Below, in pieces: positions 42,768 to 52,702 of a stretch of DNA of 64,000 bases (positions are counted from its first letter, which is position 1; each line of letters starts with the position of its first letter). The stretch lies in assembly GCF_025673445.1 (NCBI RefSeq), contig NZ_JAOVQN010000002.1, forward strand, positions 62,001 through 126,000. Direction: 5' to 3'. The notes beneath the pieces are model-generated. The model saw only the letters and a program-made list of their open reading frames with translations, was not told the DNA's origin and did no database searches. This DNA is from Ruegeria_B marisflavi. GTDB lineage: Bacteria; Pseudomonadota; Alphaproteobacteria; Rhodobacterales; Rhodobacteraceae. A program made the position numbers and the translations under genes.

Positions 42768-43037
42768 TCAGACCGGTGTCAGCAGTTTCACCGTGATATG
42801 GGCGATGCCGCCGCGTTCGTGATGCATGGCCAGTTCCTCGCTGTCGAAGAAGGCCTTGGCCGAGGCGAGGTTGGTGATCTCGAACAGGGCCACGGCATGG
42901 TCGGCGCGTTCGGGGTCGCGCCAGACGTGCAGGTCGCGGATGCCCGCGGCCTTGCGCATTGCGCGATCCTCGCGGAATACCTTGAGCCAGGAGTCGAAAT
43001 CGGCCACGTCGGCCTGCCAGAGGGCATGGGTTGCCAT
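42768..43037 (-). CDS. small protein, ABM/cyclase-like ferredoxin fold, unknown function
   Basis: The 89-residue protein begins MATHALWQADVADFDSWLKVF and ends HHERGGIAHITVKLLTPV. Its alternating strand-helix pattern (VWRDPERADHAVALFEITNLASAKAFF) resembles small dimeric alpha-beta barrel proteins, but I cannot name a family with confidence. I use ATG 43037, not 43076. It lies between the low-GC stretch and lpdA on the same strand. Confidence 0.6.
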   Translation of the reverse strand: MATHALWQADVADFDSWLKVFREDRAMRKAAGIRDLHVWRDPERADHAVALFEITNLASAKAFFDSEELAMHHERGGIAHITVKLLTPV

Positions 43038-43209
43038 AGCTACTTTACCAAACGCGTAGCGCACATAGAGAAGCAACCAGAGTTCTCTTCATGTACATAG
43101 GAGTTCGTCTTGTGGTCCATTTCCCTACTCTGTTTCCTTGGCTTTCTTGTCCTTTTTGGCTGCCGGAGCCTTCGCGAGGTATACGCAGTTTCAACGCGGC
43201 TGCCTTGGT

Positions 43210-43529
43210 TCACTTCGGCTTTCGTTCTTGAAATGCCTTTTCCAAACTCGACCTCAATCGCTCTCTTTCGTCTACCTCGGCTTCGCTGGCGCGCTGTTTG
43301 GAAGAGTGCCAAATCGCAAACCACAAAAGGACGAAAAGAGAAACCAATCCAAGCAGCAGATAGGGCCAAGCTACAGCAACCATCTCGAAGGCTGCTGCCA
43401 CCAGCACAAATGCCCCCAAAGCGGCAAGCCATCCCAGTGGACTAAACGCAAGACCCACGCAAACGAGTGCAAATGCGAAAAGGACTTGTTCTAGTTCCAC
43501 TGGTCCGTCACTCCACTCCGCTACCCGGA

Positions 43530-43533
<4 letters not shown>
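43210..43533 (-). CDS. hypothetical membrane protein in a low-GC stretch
   Basis: The 107-residue frame has two or three hydrophobic segments (VLFAFALVCVGLAFSPLGWLA, then WPYLLLGLVSLFVLLWFAIW) and a charged helical tail (ASEAEVDERERLRSSLEKAF). Its GTG start overlaps the odhB stop as GTGA. Base composition is clearly lower in GC than the flanking genes, and codon choice looks different. It may be a recent arrival between odhB and lpdA. No family is recognised, and it may be dispensable. Confidence 0.5.
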
Positions 43534-45032
<1,499 letters not shown>

Positions 45033-45035
45033 CGG

Positions 45036-47993
45036 TTATTTTCCTTCGATGCTCAGCGCTTCGTTCACGAGCGCCTCTTGTTGGGCTTTGTGTTGGCTGG
45101 CCAGACCGGTGGCAGGCGAGGCCGAGGTGGCACGGCCCACATAGGTCGGGCGGGAGTGCTTGGCGCCGATACGGGTCAGCACCCATTCGATATTGGGCTC
45201 GATGAAGGACCAGGCGCCCTGGTTCTTGGGCTCTTCCTGGCACCAGACCATCTCGGCCCCCTTGAACCGCTCCAGCTCGGCGATCAGCGAGTGGGCGGGG
45301 AACGGATAGTACTGCTCGATCCGGAGCAGGTAGACATCGTCGATGCCGCGCGCGTCGCGCTCTTCGAGCAGGTCGTAATAGACCTTGCCCGAGCACATGA
45401 CGACGCGCTTGATCTTGTCATCGGCGACCAGCTTGGTGTCCGAGTTGCCCTTTTCCGCGTCATCCCACAGCACCCGGTGGAAGCTGGAGCCGGTGGTGAA
45501 ATCCTCGGCCGTGCTGATCGCCAGCTTGTGCCGCAGGAGTGACTTGGGCGTGAACATGATCAGCGGTTTGCGGAAGGTGCGGTGGATCTGCCGGCGCAGG
45601 ATGTGGAAGTAGTTGGCCGGGGTGGTGCAGTTGGCCACGATCCAGTTGTCCTGGCCGCACATTTGCAGGAAGCGTTCCAGGCGGGCGGAACTGTGCTCGG
45701 GGCCCTGGCCCTCGAACCCGTGGGGCAGCAGCACCACGAGGCCGGACATGCGCAGCCATTTGCTTTCGCCCGAGCTGATGAACTGGTCGAACATGATCTG
45801 GGCGCCGTTGGCGAAGTCGCCGAACTGTGCCTCCCACAGCGTCAGCGCGTTGGGTTCGGCGAGGCTGTAGCCATATTCGAAACCCAGCACCGCGTATTCG
45901 CTGAGCATCGAGTCGATGACCTCGTATTGCGCCTGACCGTTGCGGATGTTGTTGAGCGGGTAGTAGCGCTCTTCGGTTTCCTGGTTGATCAAGCCGGAAT
46001 GGCGCTGGCTGAAGGTGCCGCGCGTGGCGTCCTGGCCCGCCAGGCGGACCGGATAACCCTCGGTCAGGAGCGAGCCATAGGCCAGCGCCTCGCCCGTGGC
46101 CCAGTCAAAGCCCTTGCCGGTGTCGAACATTGCCTTCTTGGTGTCGAGCAGGCGTTCGACCGTCTTGTGCATGGCGAAGCCGTCGGGCGCGCGGGTCAGG
46201 GCGTTGCCGACCTCGGCCAGGGTTTCCGGCGAGATCGAGGTTTCGCCGCGCACGTATTCCTCTTTGTTCTTGTCCAGATGCGACCAGCGCCCATCTAGCC
46301 AGTCGGCTTTGTTGGGCTTGTAATCCTTGCCGGCTTCGAACTCTTCGTTCAGATGCGCCTGGAAGGCAGCCTTCATGTCCTCGATCTCGCCCTCGGGGAT
46401 CAGCCCGTCGCGGACCAGACGCTCGGTGTAGAGGCTGAGCGTGGTCTTGTGGGTCTTGATCCGCTTGTACATGATCGGGTTGGTGAACATGGGCTCGTCG
46501 CCCTCGTTATGGCCGAACCGGCGATAGCAGAAGATGTCGATCACCACATCCTTGCGGAACTTTTGCCGGAACTCGGTGGCAACCTTGGCGGCATGAACCA
46601 CCGCCTCGGGGTCGTCGCCGTTGACGTGGAAGATCGGTGCCTCGACCATCAGGGCGATATCGGTGGGATAGGGGCTGGAACGGCTGAAATGCGGCGCGGT
46701 GGTAAAGCCGATCTGGTTGTTCACCACGATATGCATGGTGCCGCCGGTGCGATGGCCGCGGATGCCGGAAAGCTGGAAGCATTCCGCCACCACGCCTTGA
46801 CCGGCAAAGGCGGCGTCGCCATGCAGCAGCACCGGCATGACCGAGGTGCGGTCCTTGTCGCCGAACTGGTCCTGCTTGGCGCGGGCCTTGCCCAAAACCA
46901 CGGGATTGACCGCCTCGAGATGCGAGGGGTTGGCGGTGAGGCTGAGGTGAACCGTGTTGCCGTCGAACGCGCGGTCCGAGGAGGCGCCGAGGTGGTATTT
47001 CACGTCGCCCGAGCCGTCGACATCCTCGGGCTTGAAGCTGCCGCCCTGGAATTCGTTGAAGATCGCGCGATAGGGCTTGCCCATCACGTTGGCCAGGATG
47101 TTCAGGCGGCCGCGGTGCGGCATGCCGATGACGATCTCGCGGACCCCCAGCGCGCCGCCGCGCTTGATGATCTGTTCCATCGCGGGGATCAGCGCCTCGC
47201 CGCCGTCGAGGCCAAAGCGCTTGGTGCCCATGTATTTGACATGCAGGAACTTCTCGAAACCCTCGGCCTCGACCATCTTGTTCAGGATGGCCTTGCGCCC
47301 TTCGCGGGTGAAGGAGATCTCCTTGCCGTAGCCTTCGATCCGTTCCTTCAGCCAGGCGGCCTCTTCGGGGTCCGAGATATGCATGTATTGCAGCGCGAAG
47401 GTGCCGCAATAGGTGCGTTTGACGATGTCGATGATCTGCCGCATCGAGGCATGGGTCAGGCCCAGCACGTTGTCGATGAAGATCGGCCGGTCCAGATCGG
47501 CATCCGAGAACCCGTAGGTGCGCGGGTCAAGCTCGGGGTGCGGGGTGCCCGCGCGCATGCCCAGCGGGTCGAGGTCGGCCACGAGATGGCCCCGGATGCG
47601 ATAGGCGCGGATGATCATCAGGGCGCGGATCGAATCCAGCACGGCGCGCTTGACCTGCTCTTCGCTGATCTCGACGCCCGCGGTGGCGGCCTTTTCCTTG
47701 ATCTTCTTGCCGGCAGCCTTGCCATCAACCTCGGCCCATTGGCCTGTCAGCGCACCGGTCAGGTCGTCGGCGGGCATCGGCGGCCAGTCGGCGCGCGCCC
47801 AGCTGGGGCCGTCGGCCTCTTTCTTTACATCGGTGTCCGCGTCGCCCATGGCGCGGAAAAATTCGGCCCAGGCGGCATCGACCGACGCGGGGTCGTTGGC
47901 GTATCGGGCATAGAGCTGTTCGAGGTATTCCGCATTATGCCCCTGCATGAAAGACGAGGCATGAAACTGGGAGTTGGGCGATTGTTCGGTCAT
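45036..47993 (-). CDS. sucA: 2-oxoglutarate dehydrogenase E1
   Basis: This thiamine-diphosphate enzyme decarboxylates 2-oxoglutarate and loads OdhB with succinyl. The 985-residue protein starts with the E1 assembly region (FHASSFMQGHNAEYLEQLYARY) and has RGRLNILANVMGKPY, GDAAFAGQGVVAE, the ThDP motif (GDDPEAVVHAAKVATEF) and the transketolase-like C-terminal part (FGDFANGAQIMFDQFISSGESKW). Length is normal. Its start overlaps the stop of the DUF805 gene by 4 nt; odhB follows 3 nt after its stop. Confidence 0.97.
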   Translation of the reverse strand: MTEQSPNSQFHASSFMQGHNAEYLEQLYARYANDPASVDAAWAEFFRAMGDADTDVKKEADGPSWARADWPPMPADDLTGALTGQWAEVDGKAAGKKIKEKAATAGVEISEEQVKRAVLDSIRALMIIRAYRIRGHLVADLDPLGMRAGTPHPELDPRTYGFSDADLDRPIFIDNVLGLTHASMRQIIDIVKRTYCGTFALQYMHISDPEEAAWLKERIEGYGKEISFTREGRKAILNKMVEAEGFEKFLHVKYMGTKRFGLDGGEALIPAMEQIIKRGGALGVREIVIGMPHRGRLNILANVMGKPYRAIFNEFQGGSFKPEDVDGSGDVKYHLGASSDRAFDGNTVHLSLTANPSHLEAVNPVVLGKARAKQDQFGDKDRTSVMPVLLHGDAAFAGQGVVAECFQLSGIRGHRTGGTMHIVVNNQIGFTTAPHFSRSSPYPTDIALMVEAPIFHVNGDDPEAVVHAAKVATEFRQKFRKDVVIDIFCYRRFGHNEGDEPMFTNPIMYKRIKTHKTTLSLYTERLVRDGLIPEGEIEDMKAAFQAHLNEEFEAGKDYKPNKADWLDGRWSHLDKNKEEYVRGETSISPETLAEVGNALTRAPDGFAMHKTVERLLDTKKAMFDTGKGFDWATGEALAYGSLLTEGYPVRLAGQDATRGTFSQRHSGLINQETEERYYPLNNIRNGQAQYEVIDSMLSEYAVLGFEYGYSLAEPNALTLWEAQFGDFANGAQIMFDQFISSGESKWLRMSGLVVLLPHGFEGQGPEHSSARLERFLQMCGQDNWIVANCTTPANYFHILRRQIHRTFRKPLIMFTPKSLLRHKLAISTAEDFTTGSSFHRVLWDDAEKGNSDTKLVADDKIKRVVMCSGKVYYDLLEERDARGIDDVYLLRIEQYYPFPAHSLIAELERFKGAEMVWCQEEPKNQGAWSFIEPNIEWVLTRIGAKHSRPTYVGRATSASPATGLASQHKAQQEALVNEALSIEGK

Positions 47994-48538
47994 TTTTGTA
48001 CCTCATAAGGGTTGGGACCGTATTGATTGGTGCCCGGCTGGCTGGGCCGGGTCAGCCACCACAGCACCAAGAGCGGCGAGACGATAAGGACGGCGAGCGT
48101 CGGGATCAACAAAAGCAGCGTGGCGCGGGTGAAGAGGAGGTCGAGCGAGCCGCCAGCGGCGAAGCTGGAGGCAATGCCGATGCCGAAGACCAGGATCAAT
48201 CCGGCGCCGATCATCAGCAAAATGGGAAACAGCGCAAAAAGCCCGCTGCGGCCGGTGTCGTGCATCCGGCGAAAGGCCACGGCCAGATGCGGCAGGAACA
48301 GGGCGAGCGAGAACAGCGCGCTGATGGGGCCGGTATTCTCGATACTGGCGCTGGCGCCGGTGTCCGAGGTTTCGACCGTGGTGGTCACGGAATCGAACAG
48401 CGCCGCGTCGAGCAGGGTTGCCACCACGTTGCCCAGCACCATGAACAGGAAAAAATACCAGTACTCCGGGCGAGAGGCCCGCCCGGAGAAGGTGAAGTAT
48501 TTCGAGAAACACGTTCCTATGGATTGACCGAACGTCAT
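47990..48538 (-). CDS. DUF805 family membrane protein inside the suc operon
   Basis: The 182-residue protein has the DUF805 start (CFSKYFTFSGRASRPEYWYFFLF) and the family signature AFRRMHDTGRSGLFAL, with about four membrane helices. DUF805 proteins are inner-membrane proteins of unknown role. I use ATG 48538, not 48715 inside sucD. It is coupled to sucA by an ATGA overlap and follows sucD by 49 nt, so it is part of the TCA operon. Its role there is not known. Confidence 0.85.
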   Translation of the reverse strand: MTFGQSIGTCFSKYFTFSGRASRPEYWYFFLFMVLGNVVATLLDAALFDSVTTTVETSDTGASASIENTGPISALFSLALFLPHLAVAFRRMHDTGRSGLFALFPILLMIGAGLILVFGIGIASSFAAGGSLDLLFTRATLLLLIPTLAVLIVSPLLVLWWLTRPSQPGTNQYGPNPYEVQK

Positions 48539-48587
48539 GTGTCCTCCCGATTTCAATGCCGCCCCGCGTGGACGCGGGGCTGGCGGG

Positions 48588-49472
48588 TTACTTGCCGATG
48601 GCGGCCAGCACGGCCTCGCCCAGGGTTGCCGGGCTGTCGGCGACGACAATCCCGGCCGAGCGCATGGCTTCGATCTTGTCCTCGGCGCCGCCTTTACCGC
48701 CGGCGACGATGGCACCTGCGTGGCCCATGCGGCGGCCCGGAGGGGCGGTGCGGCCCGCGATGAAACCGGCGACCGGCTTCTTGCGGCCCTTCTTGGCCTC
48801 GTCCTTGAGGAACTGGGCGGCCTCTTCCTCGGCGCTGCCGCCGATTTCGCCGATCATGATGATGCTTTCGGTTTCATCGTCGGCCAGGAACCATTCCAGC
48901 ACGTCGATATGCTCGGTCCCCTTGATCGGGTCGCCGCCGATGCCCACGGCGGTGGACTGGCCCAGACCGATATCCGAGGTCTGTTTCACCGCCTCATAGG
49001 TCAGGGTGCCCGAGCGGGACACCACGCCGACGCTGCCGCGCTTGTGGATATGGCCGGGCATGATGCCGATCTTGCAGGCGCCGGGGGTGATCACGCCGGG
49101 GCAGTTGGGGCCGATGAGGCGCGAGGACGAGCCTTCGAGGGCGCGCTTGACCTTCATCATGTCGAGCACCGGAATGCCCTCGGTGATGCAGACGATCAGC
49201 TCCATCTTGGCGTCGATCGCCTCGAGGATCGAGTCGGCGGCAAAGGGCGGCGGGACGTAGATGACGGAGGCGTTGGCCTCGGTCACGGCCTTGGCCTCGT
49301 GCACCGAGTTGAAGACGGGCAGGTTCAGGTGGGTGCTGCCGCCTTTGCCGGGGGTGACCCCGCCAACCATCTTGGTGCCATAGGCGATGGCCTGTTCCGA
49401 GTGAAAGGTACCCTGCGAGCCGGTGAAGCCCTGGCAGATGACCTTGGTATTTTCGTCGATGAGGACTGCCAT
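48588..49472 (-). CDS. sucD: succinyl-CoA synthetase alpha subunit
   Basis: SucCD convert succinyl-CoA to succinate with ATP or GTP formation. The 294-residue alpha subunit has the CoA-binding start (CQGFTGSQGTFHSEQAI), LIGPNCPGVITPG, and the phosphorylated His in RRMGHAGAIV near residue 248. All parts are present and length is normal. It is separated from sucC by 89 nt that contain a large palindrome (49498-49560). Confidence 0.97.
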   Translation of the reverse strand: MAVLIDENTKVICQGFTGSQGTFHSEQAIAYGTKMVGGVTPGKGGSTHLNLPVFNSVHEAKAVTEANASVIYVPPPFAADSILEAIDAKMELIVCITEGIPVLDMMKVKRALEGSSSRLIGPNCPGVITPGACKIGIMPGHIHKRGSVGVVSRSGTLTYEAVKQTSDIGLGQSTAVGIGGDPIKGTEHIDVLEWFLADDETESIIMIGEIGGSAEEEAAQFLKDEAKKGRKKPVAGFIAGRTAPPGRRMGHAGAIVAGGKGGAEDKIEAMRSAGIVVADSPATLGEAVLAAIGK

Positions 49473-49497
49473 CTTGGCGTTCTCCTTTGAAATCTGT

Positions 49498-49560
49498 CGT
49501 AGGGTGGGCAGACTTGCCCACCATTCATTGGGGGATGGTGGGCGGGCCGCCCACCCTACG
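49498..49560. repeat. 63-nt palindromic repeat between sucC and sucD
   Basis: Perfect 12-bp ends CGTAGGGTGGGC and GCCCACCCTACG enclose a second inverted pair (GCCCACC/GGTGGGC). The unit starts one base after the sucC stop. It looks like a REP- or MITE-type unit of the GTAGGGTGGGC kind known from many bacteria. It could reduce sucD relative to sucC or protect the sucC mRNA end. Confidence 0.8.
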
Positions 49561-49561
49561 T

Positions 49562-50755
49562 TCAGCCCTTGACCGCTTTCACGATCTTCTCGGCACCGTC
49601 CGACAGGTTGTCGGCGGCGATGACGTTCAGGCCGGAGGTGTTGATGATCTCCTTGCCCTTTTCGACATTGGTGCCTTCGAGACGGACGACCAGCGGAACC
49701 TGAAGGCCCACTTCCTTGACCGCGGCGACCACGCCCTCGGCGATCACGTCACAGCGCATGATGCCGCCGAAGATGTTCACGAGGATGCCTTTGACGTTCG
49801 GGTCGGAGGTGATGATCTTGAACGCCTCGGTGACCTTCTCCTTGGTGGCGCCGCCGCCGACGTCGAGGAAGTTGGCGGGCTCGGCGCCGTAGAGCTTGAT
49901 GATGTCCATGGTGGCCATCGCCAGACCGGCGCCGTTGACCATGCAGCCGATCTCGCCATCGAGTGCGATGTAGTTGAGATCGTATTTGGAGGCTTCGAGT
50001 TCCTTGGGGTCTTCCTCGGTCGTGTCGCGCAGTTCGGCAATGTCCGAGTGGCGGTAGATCGCGTTGCCGTCAAAGCCCAGCTTGGCATCGAGCACCTTGA
50101 GGTCGCCCTTGTCGGTGACGATCAGCGGGTTGATTTCCAGCATCTCCATGTCCTTCTCGACGAAGGCACGATAGAGCAGGCCCATCAGCGCCACGCACTG
50201 TTTCACCTGAGCGCCTTGCAGGCCCAGGGCAAACGCAATGCGGCGGCCGTGATAGGGCATGTATCCGGTCACCGGGTCGACGGCGAAGGACAGGATCTTT
50301 TCCGGGGTACTGGCGGCCACTTCCTCGATATCCATGCCGCCCTCGGTCGAGCAGACAAAGGAGATGCGGCTGGTCTGACGGTCGACCAGCAGCGCCAGGT
50401 ACAGTTCGGTCTCGATGCCCGAGCCAGCCTCGATATAGATGCGGTTCACCTGCTTGCCGGCGGGGCCGGTCTGGTGGGTGACGAGCGTGCGGCCCAGCAT
50501 CTTCTTGGCTTCCTCGGCGGCCTCTTCGACCGACTTGGTCAGACGGACGCCGCCTTTTTCACCGGCGTCGGCCTCTTTGAACTTGCCCTTGCCGCGACCA
50601 CCTGCGTGGATCTGGGCCTTGACCACCCAGAGCGGCCCGTCCAGTTCACCGGCCGCGGTCTTGGCATCCTCGGCCCGGAGAACCACGCGGCCGTCGGACA
50701 CCGGAGCGCCGTAGCTGCGCAGAAGTGCCTTGGCCTGATATTCATGGATATTCAT
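49562..50755 (-). CDS. sucC: succinyl-CoA synthetase beta subunit
   Basis: The 397-residue beta subunit has an ATP-grasp domain (WVVKAQIHAGGRGKGKF near residue 44, then LEINPLIV) and the CoA-ligase domain (DGEIGCMVNGAGLAMATMD, NIFGGIMRCDVIA). All motifs and length are normal. It is the first gene of the sucC-sucD-DUF805-sucA-odhB series, so its upstream region is the main control point. That region carries two GTGATCAC palindromes at 50865-50895. Confidence 0.97.
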   Translation of the reverse strand: MNIHEYQAKALLRSYGAPVSDGRVVLRAEDAKTAAGELDGPLWVVKAQIHAGGRGKGKFKEADAGEKGGVRLTKSVEEAAEEAKKMLGRTLVTHQTGPAGKQVNRIYIEAGSGIETELYLALLVDRQTSRISFVCSTEGGMDIEEVAASTPEKILSFAVDPVTGYMPYHGRRIAFALGLQGAQVKQCVALMGLLYRAFVEKDMEMLEINPLIVTDKGDLKVLDAKLGFDGNAIYRHSDIAELRDTTEEDPKELEASKYDLNYIALDGEIGCMVNGAGLAMATMDIIKLYGAEPANFLDVGGGATKEKVTEAFKIITSDPNVKGILVNIFGGIMRCDVIAEGVVAAVKEVGLQVPLVVRLEGTNVEKGKEIINTSGLNVIAADNLSDGAEKIVKAVKG

Positions 50756-51076
50756 AGAATCTGTCCCGTCTGACTGCGATTACCCAGCATATAGGGTTGT
50801 CTAATGCCGATCCTTAAAGGGTTTTTTGACGCCCCCCGGGTTTTTGAGGAAGATTTTCGACATTTGTGATCACACGTTGAAAATGTGTGATCACATATCT
50901 GAGCGCCCTTGAGTGCCTTTGATTCGCGGTTGCAGAAAACTTGGTTTCTATAGCCGTTAGAGGGTTTGGGGCTAACGGGTGGCGGCGCTATCCGGACGCA
51001 GAGGCGGTTGATCTGCCCCGGGGCTGGAGCTAGCCTGTGGGGCAAGCGCGGCAGATGCGCGGGCAGAGGGGCAGGC
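50756..51076. promoter_or_regulatory. 321-nt intergenic region between sucC and the glycosyltransferase gene
   Basis: It holds divergent promoters. For sucC a weak -10 candidate CTATAT (50789-50794 on the minus strand) has a poor -35. The clear feature is the paired GTGATCAC motif, about 85-110 nt upstream of the predicted sucC start site, an activator-like distance. A second AT-rich block lies near 50905-50960. No small ORF with a good ribosome site is seen. Confidence 0.5.
50865..50895. promoter_or_regulatory. paired TGTGATCACA operators upstream of sucC
   Basis: Two perfect TGTGATCACA palindromes form a larger inverted repeat with 11-bp arms (50865-50875, 50885-50895) and a 9-bp centre. 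Their GTGATCAC cores start at 50866 and 50887, 21 bp apart. The same core pair and spacing occur before sdhC. A GntR-type TCA regulator such as AkgR is a candidate binder. Confidence 0.7.
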
Positions 51077-52162
51077 ATGTATTTTCGCGACGCCGGAACC
51101 GAGCGTGTGACCTGGGCGGTGGTGGCCACCTGTCGCGAGAGCCTGGTTCTGACGCTGAGTTTCGTGACCCATCATCTGGCGCAGGGGGCGGCCTATGTCG
51201 AGCTTTATCTCGATGCGCCGGACCCTGGGCAAGAGGCGGCACTGGCGCGGATTCCGGGCTGCCGGGTCACTGTCTGCGACGCGGCATATTGGCAGGAAAC
51301 GCTGGGCGGACCGCGCCCGCCAGCCAATGAGAAACGGCAGTTGCGCAACGCCGGACGGGCCTATGCCCGCGCCGAGGCGGACTGGATCGTGCACCTGGAT
51401 GCGGATGAGTTCATTGAGGCGGACGTGCCGCTGGCCCGCATTCTGGGCGCCTTGCCGGACACGGTCGACTATCTGCATCTGCCGAACCTCGAGCGCGTTT
51501 TTGACGCGACCCGCCCGCAGGCGCAACTGTTCGACGGTTACATGCGGGCGCCGCTGGTGCGGGGGTGGCCAATGCAGGCCGAGGTTCTGGATCCTGAGAT
51601 GCAACCGATGCTGCATCGGGGGATCGTCGCGCATTCCCAGGGGAAATCGGTGGTGCGCACTGGCCGCGACTGCCTGATGGGCATCCATTCACCCCGTGCC
51701 CGGAGCGGACGCGACGCATTGTTGCTCTGGCCTGCGACAATGGCGCGGGTGCTGCATTTCGACGGGCTGACCGGGTTCCACTGGATCATGAAGCTGTTGC
51801 GGGGCTGGTCGGATCGTGGCGGTGGTGCGGCCGCGCATGGCGGGCTGGTGCCGTCCCGTCAGGCTCAGATCGGGTATGTGGACGAGAATCGCGGCGATAT
51901 GTTCGCGCTGCTGCAACTCCACCAGAAACTCAAGGCGCTGCCGCCTGCGGATCTGGCACGCATGGAGGCGCTGGGTCTGGTGCGTCGGCCGCAGATTGAC
52001 CCGGGCGCGGCGCTGCGCGCCATAGGCCGGGCGGGTGACCTGTCGGTTCGGGCCTTTGACGATGGGCTGGACTTTGATGTGCCCGACCTCGACCGTCATC
52101 GTACGCGGTGGCGGCGGCTCTACCGGATGCATTTCGAAGATCAAGGCTCTGTCCCGGCCTGA
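51077..52162 (+). CDS. glycosyltransferase family 2-like protein
   Basis: The 361-residue protein starts with TWAVVATCRESLVLTLSFVTHH and has a donor-binding acidic motif in WIVHLDADEFIE near residue 115, then KLLRGWSDRGG in the C-terminal part. These fit GT-A fold transferases of the type that act on surface polysaccharides. Donor and acceptor cannot be told. I start at ATG 51077 and reject a longer frame from 50966 that crosses the promoter region. It is a single gene, convergent with the DUF4345 gene. Confidence 0.75.
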   Translation: MYFRDAGTERVTWAVVATCRESLVLTLSFVTHHLAQGAAYVELYLDAPDPGQEAALARIPGCRVTVCDAAYWQETLGGPRPPANEKRQLRNAGRAYARAEADWIVHLDADEFIEADVPLARILGALPDTVDYLHLPNLERVFDATRPQAQLFDGYMRAPLVRGWPMQAEVLDPEMQPMLHRGIVAHSQGKSVVRTGRDCLMGIHSPRARSGRDALLLWPATMARVLHFDGLTGFHWIMKLLRGWSDRGGGAAAHGGLVPSRQAQIGYVDENRGDMFALLQLHQKLKALPPADLARMEALGLVRRPQIDPGAALRAIGRAGDLSVRAFDDGLDFDVPDLDRHRTRWRRLYRMHFEDQGSVPA

Positions 52163-52199
52163 AAAGGCTGGGATAGGCGGGGTGCGAGTGGGAAGGGTG

Positions 52200-52613
52200 T
52201 TAGTTGGGTGCCAGTACCCGGGCTACGGGTTCGGTTTGACCCCAACGCAGCAGGGCAAGCGCGCCCAGGCCCAGCGCCCATTCCACGCCCGTGACCGCGA
52301 TCAGCATCGCATCCGGTGCGCCGTCAAAGCCGATACCGAACAGACGGCCCAGCCCGTAGCCCAGGTAGATCAGCGCCGAGAGTTGCAGCGCGGATGTGGT
52401 GTGGCGGCCGCGCAGCGCGGCCGCCAGCACGACGAGGCCCGACAAAAGCAGCAACATCCCGCCCGCGCGCAGGTCCGAGCGGATCAACACGACATCGGTA
52501 AGGTTTTGCCCGGAACTGGAATACAGAACCTCGGGCGCAAAGCCGAGCAGGGCGCCGATCAGGATCAGGACGGCAGCGGAGACAAGCAGGAAGATCTTGA
52601 CGAGATTGGACAT
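52200..52613 (-). CDS. DUF4345 family membrane protein, predicted TetR target
   Basis: The 137-residue protein has four hydrophobic segments, with SNLVKIFLLVSAAVLILIGALLG at the start and RSDLRAGGMLLLLSG in the middle, the pattern of DUF4345. Function is unknown. I start at ATG 52613, not at 52679. It is divergent from a TetR-type gene, and the 81-nt gap carries three TTACA-type repeats, so it is likely repressed by that protein. Confidence 0.78.
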   Translation of the reverse strand: MSNLVKIFLLVSAAVLILIGALLGFAPEVLYSSSGQNLTDVVLIRSDLRAGGMLLLLSGLVVLAAALRGRHTTSALQLSALIYLGYGLGRLFGIGFDGAPDAMLIAVTGVEWALGLGALALLRWGQTEPVARVLAPN

Positions 52614-52625
52614 GGCAGGACTCAC

Positions 52626-52702
52626 TTTACACAATGTAAGATGAGTGATTGAATGGGGTAGATTCTTACATCGAGTCAAGCAAAATCTTACACTATGTCA
52701 AG
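52626..52702. promoter_or_regulatory. three TTACA-type operator repeats between the DUF4345 and TetR genes
   Basis: TTACACAATGTAAG (52627-52640) is palindromic. Related sites are TTACATCGAGTCAAG (from 52666) and TTACACTATGTCAAG (52688-52702). The last covers the TetR start codon at 52695. This fits a TetR repressor acting on its own gene and the divergent one. Confidence 0.65.

Noticed and set aside
46353..48008. 551-residue open frame antisense to sucA
   Set aside because: Shadow frame of a canonical E1 gene; His- and Gly-rich composition is typical of reverse-strand translation in high-GC DNA.
49087..49094. GTGATCAC inside sucD, and another inside lpdA (42083-42090)
   Set aside because: Single copies inside coding sequence encode conserved residues and lack the 21-bp partner seen in the promoters.
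49498..49560. Palindrome between sucC and sucD as a rho-independent terminator
   Set aside because: There is no T tract after the stem on either strand, and sucC and sucD are expected to be co-transcribed.
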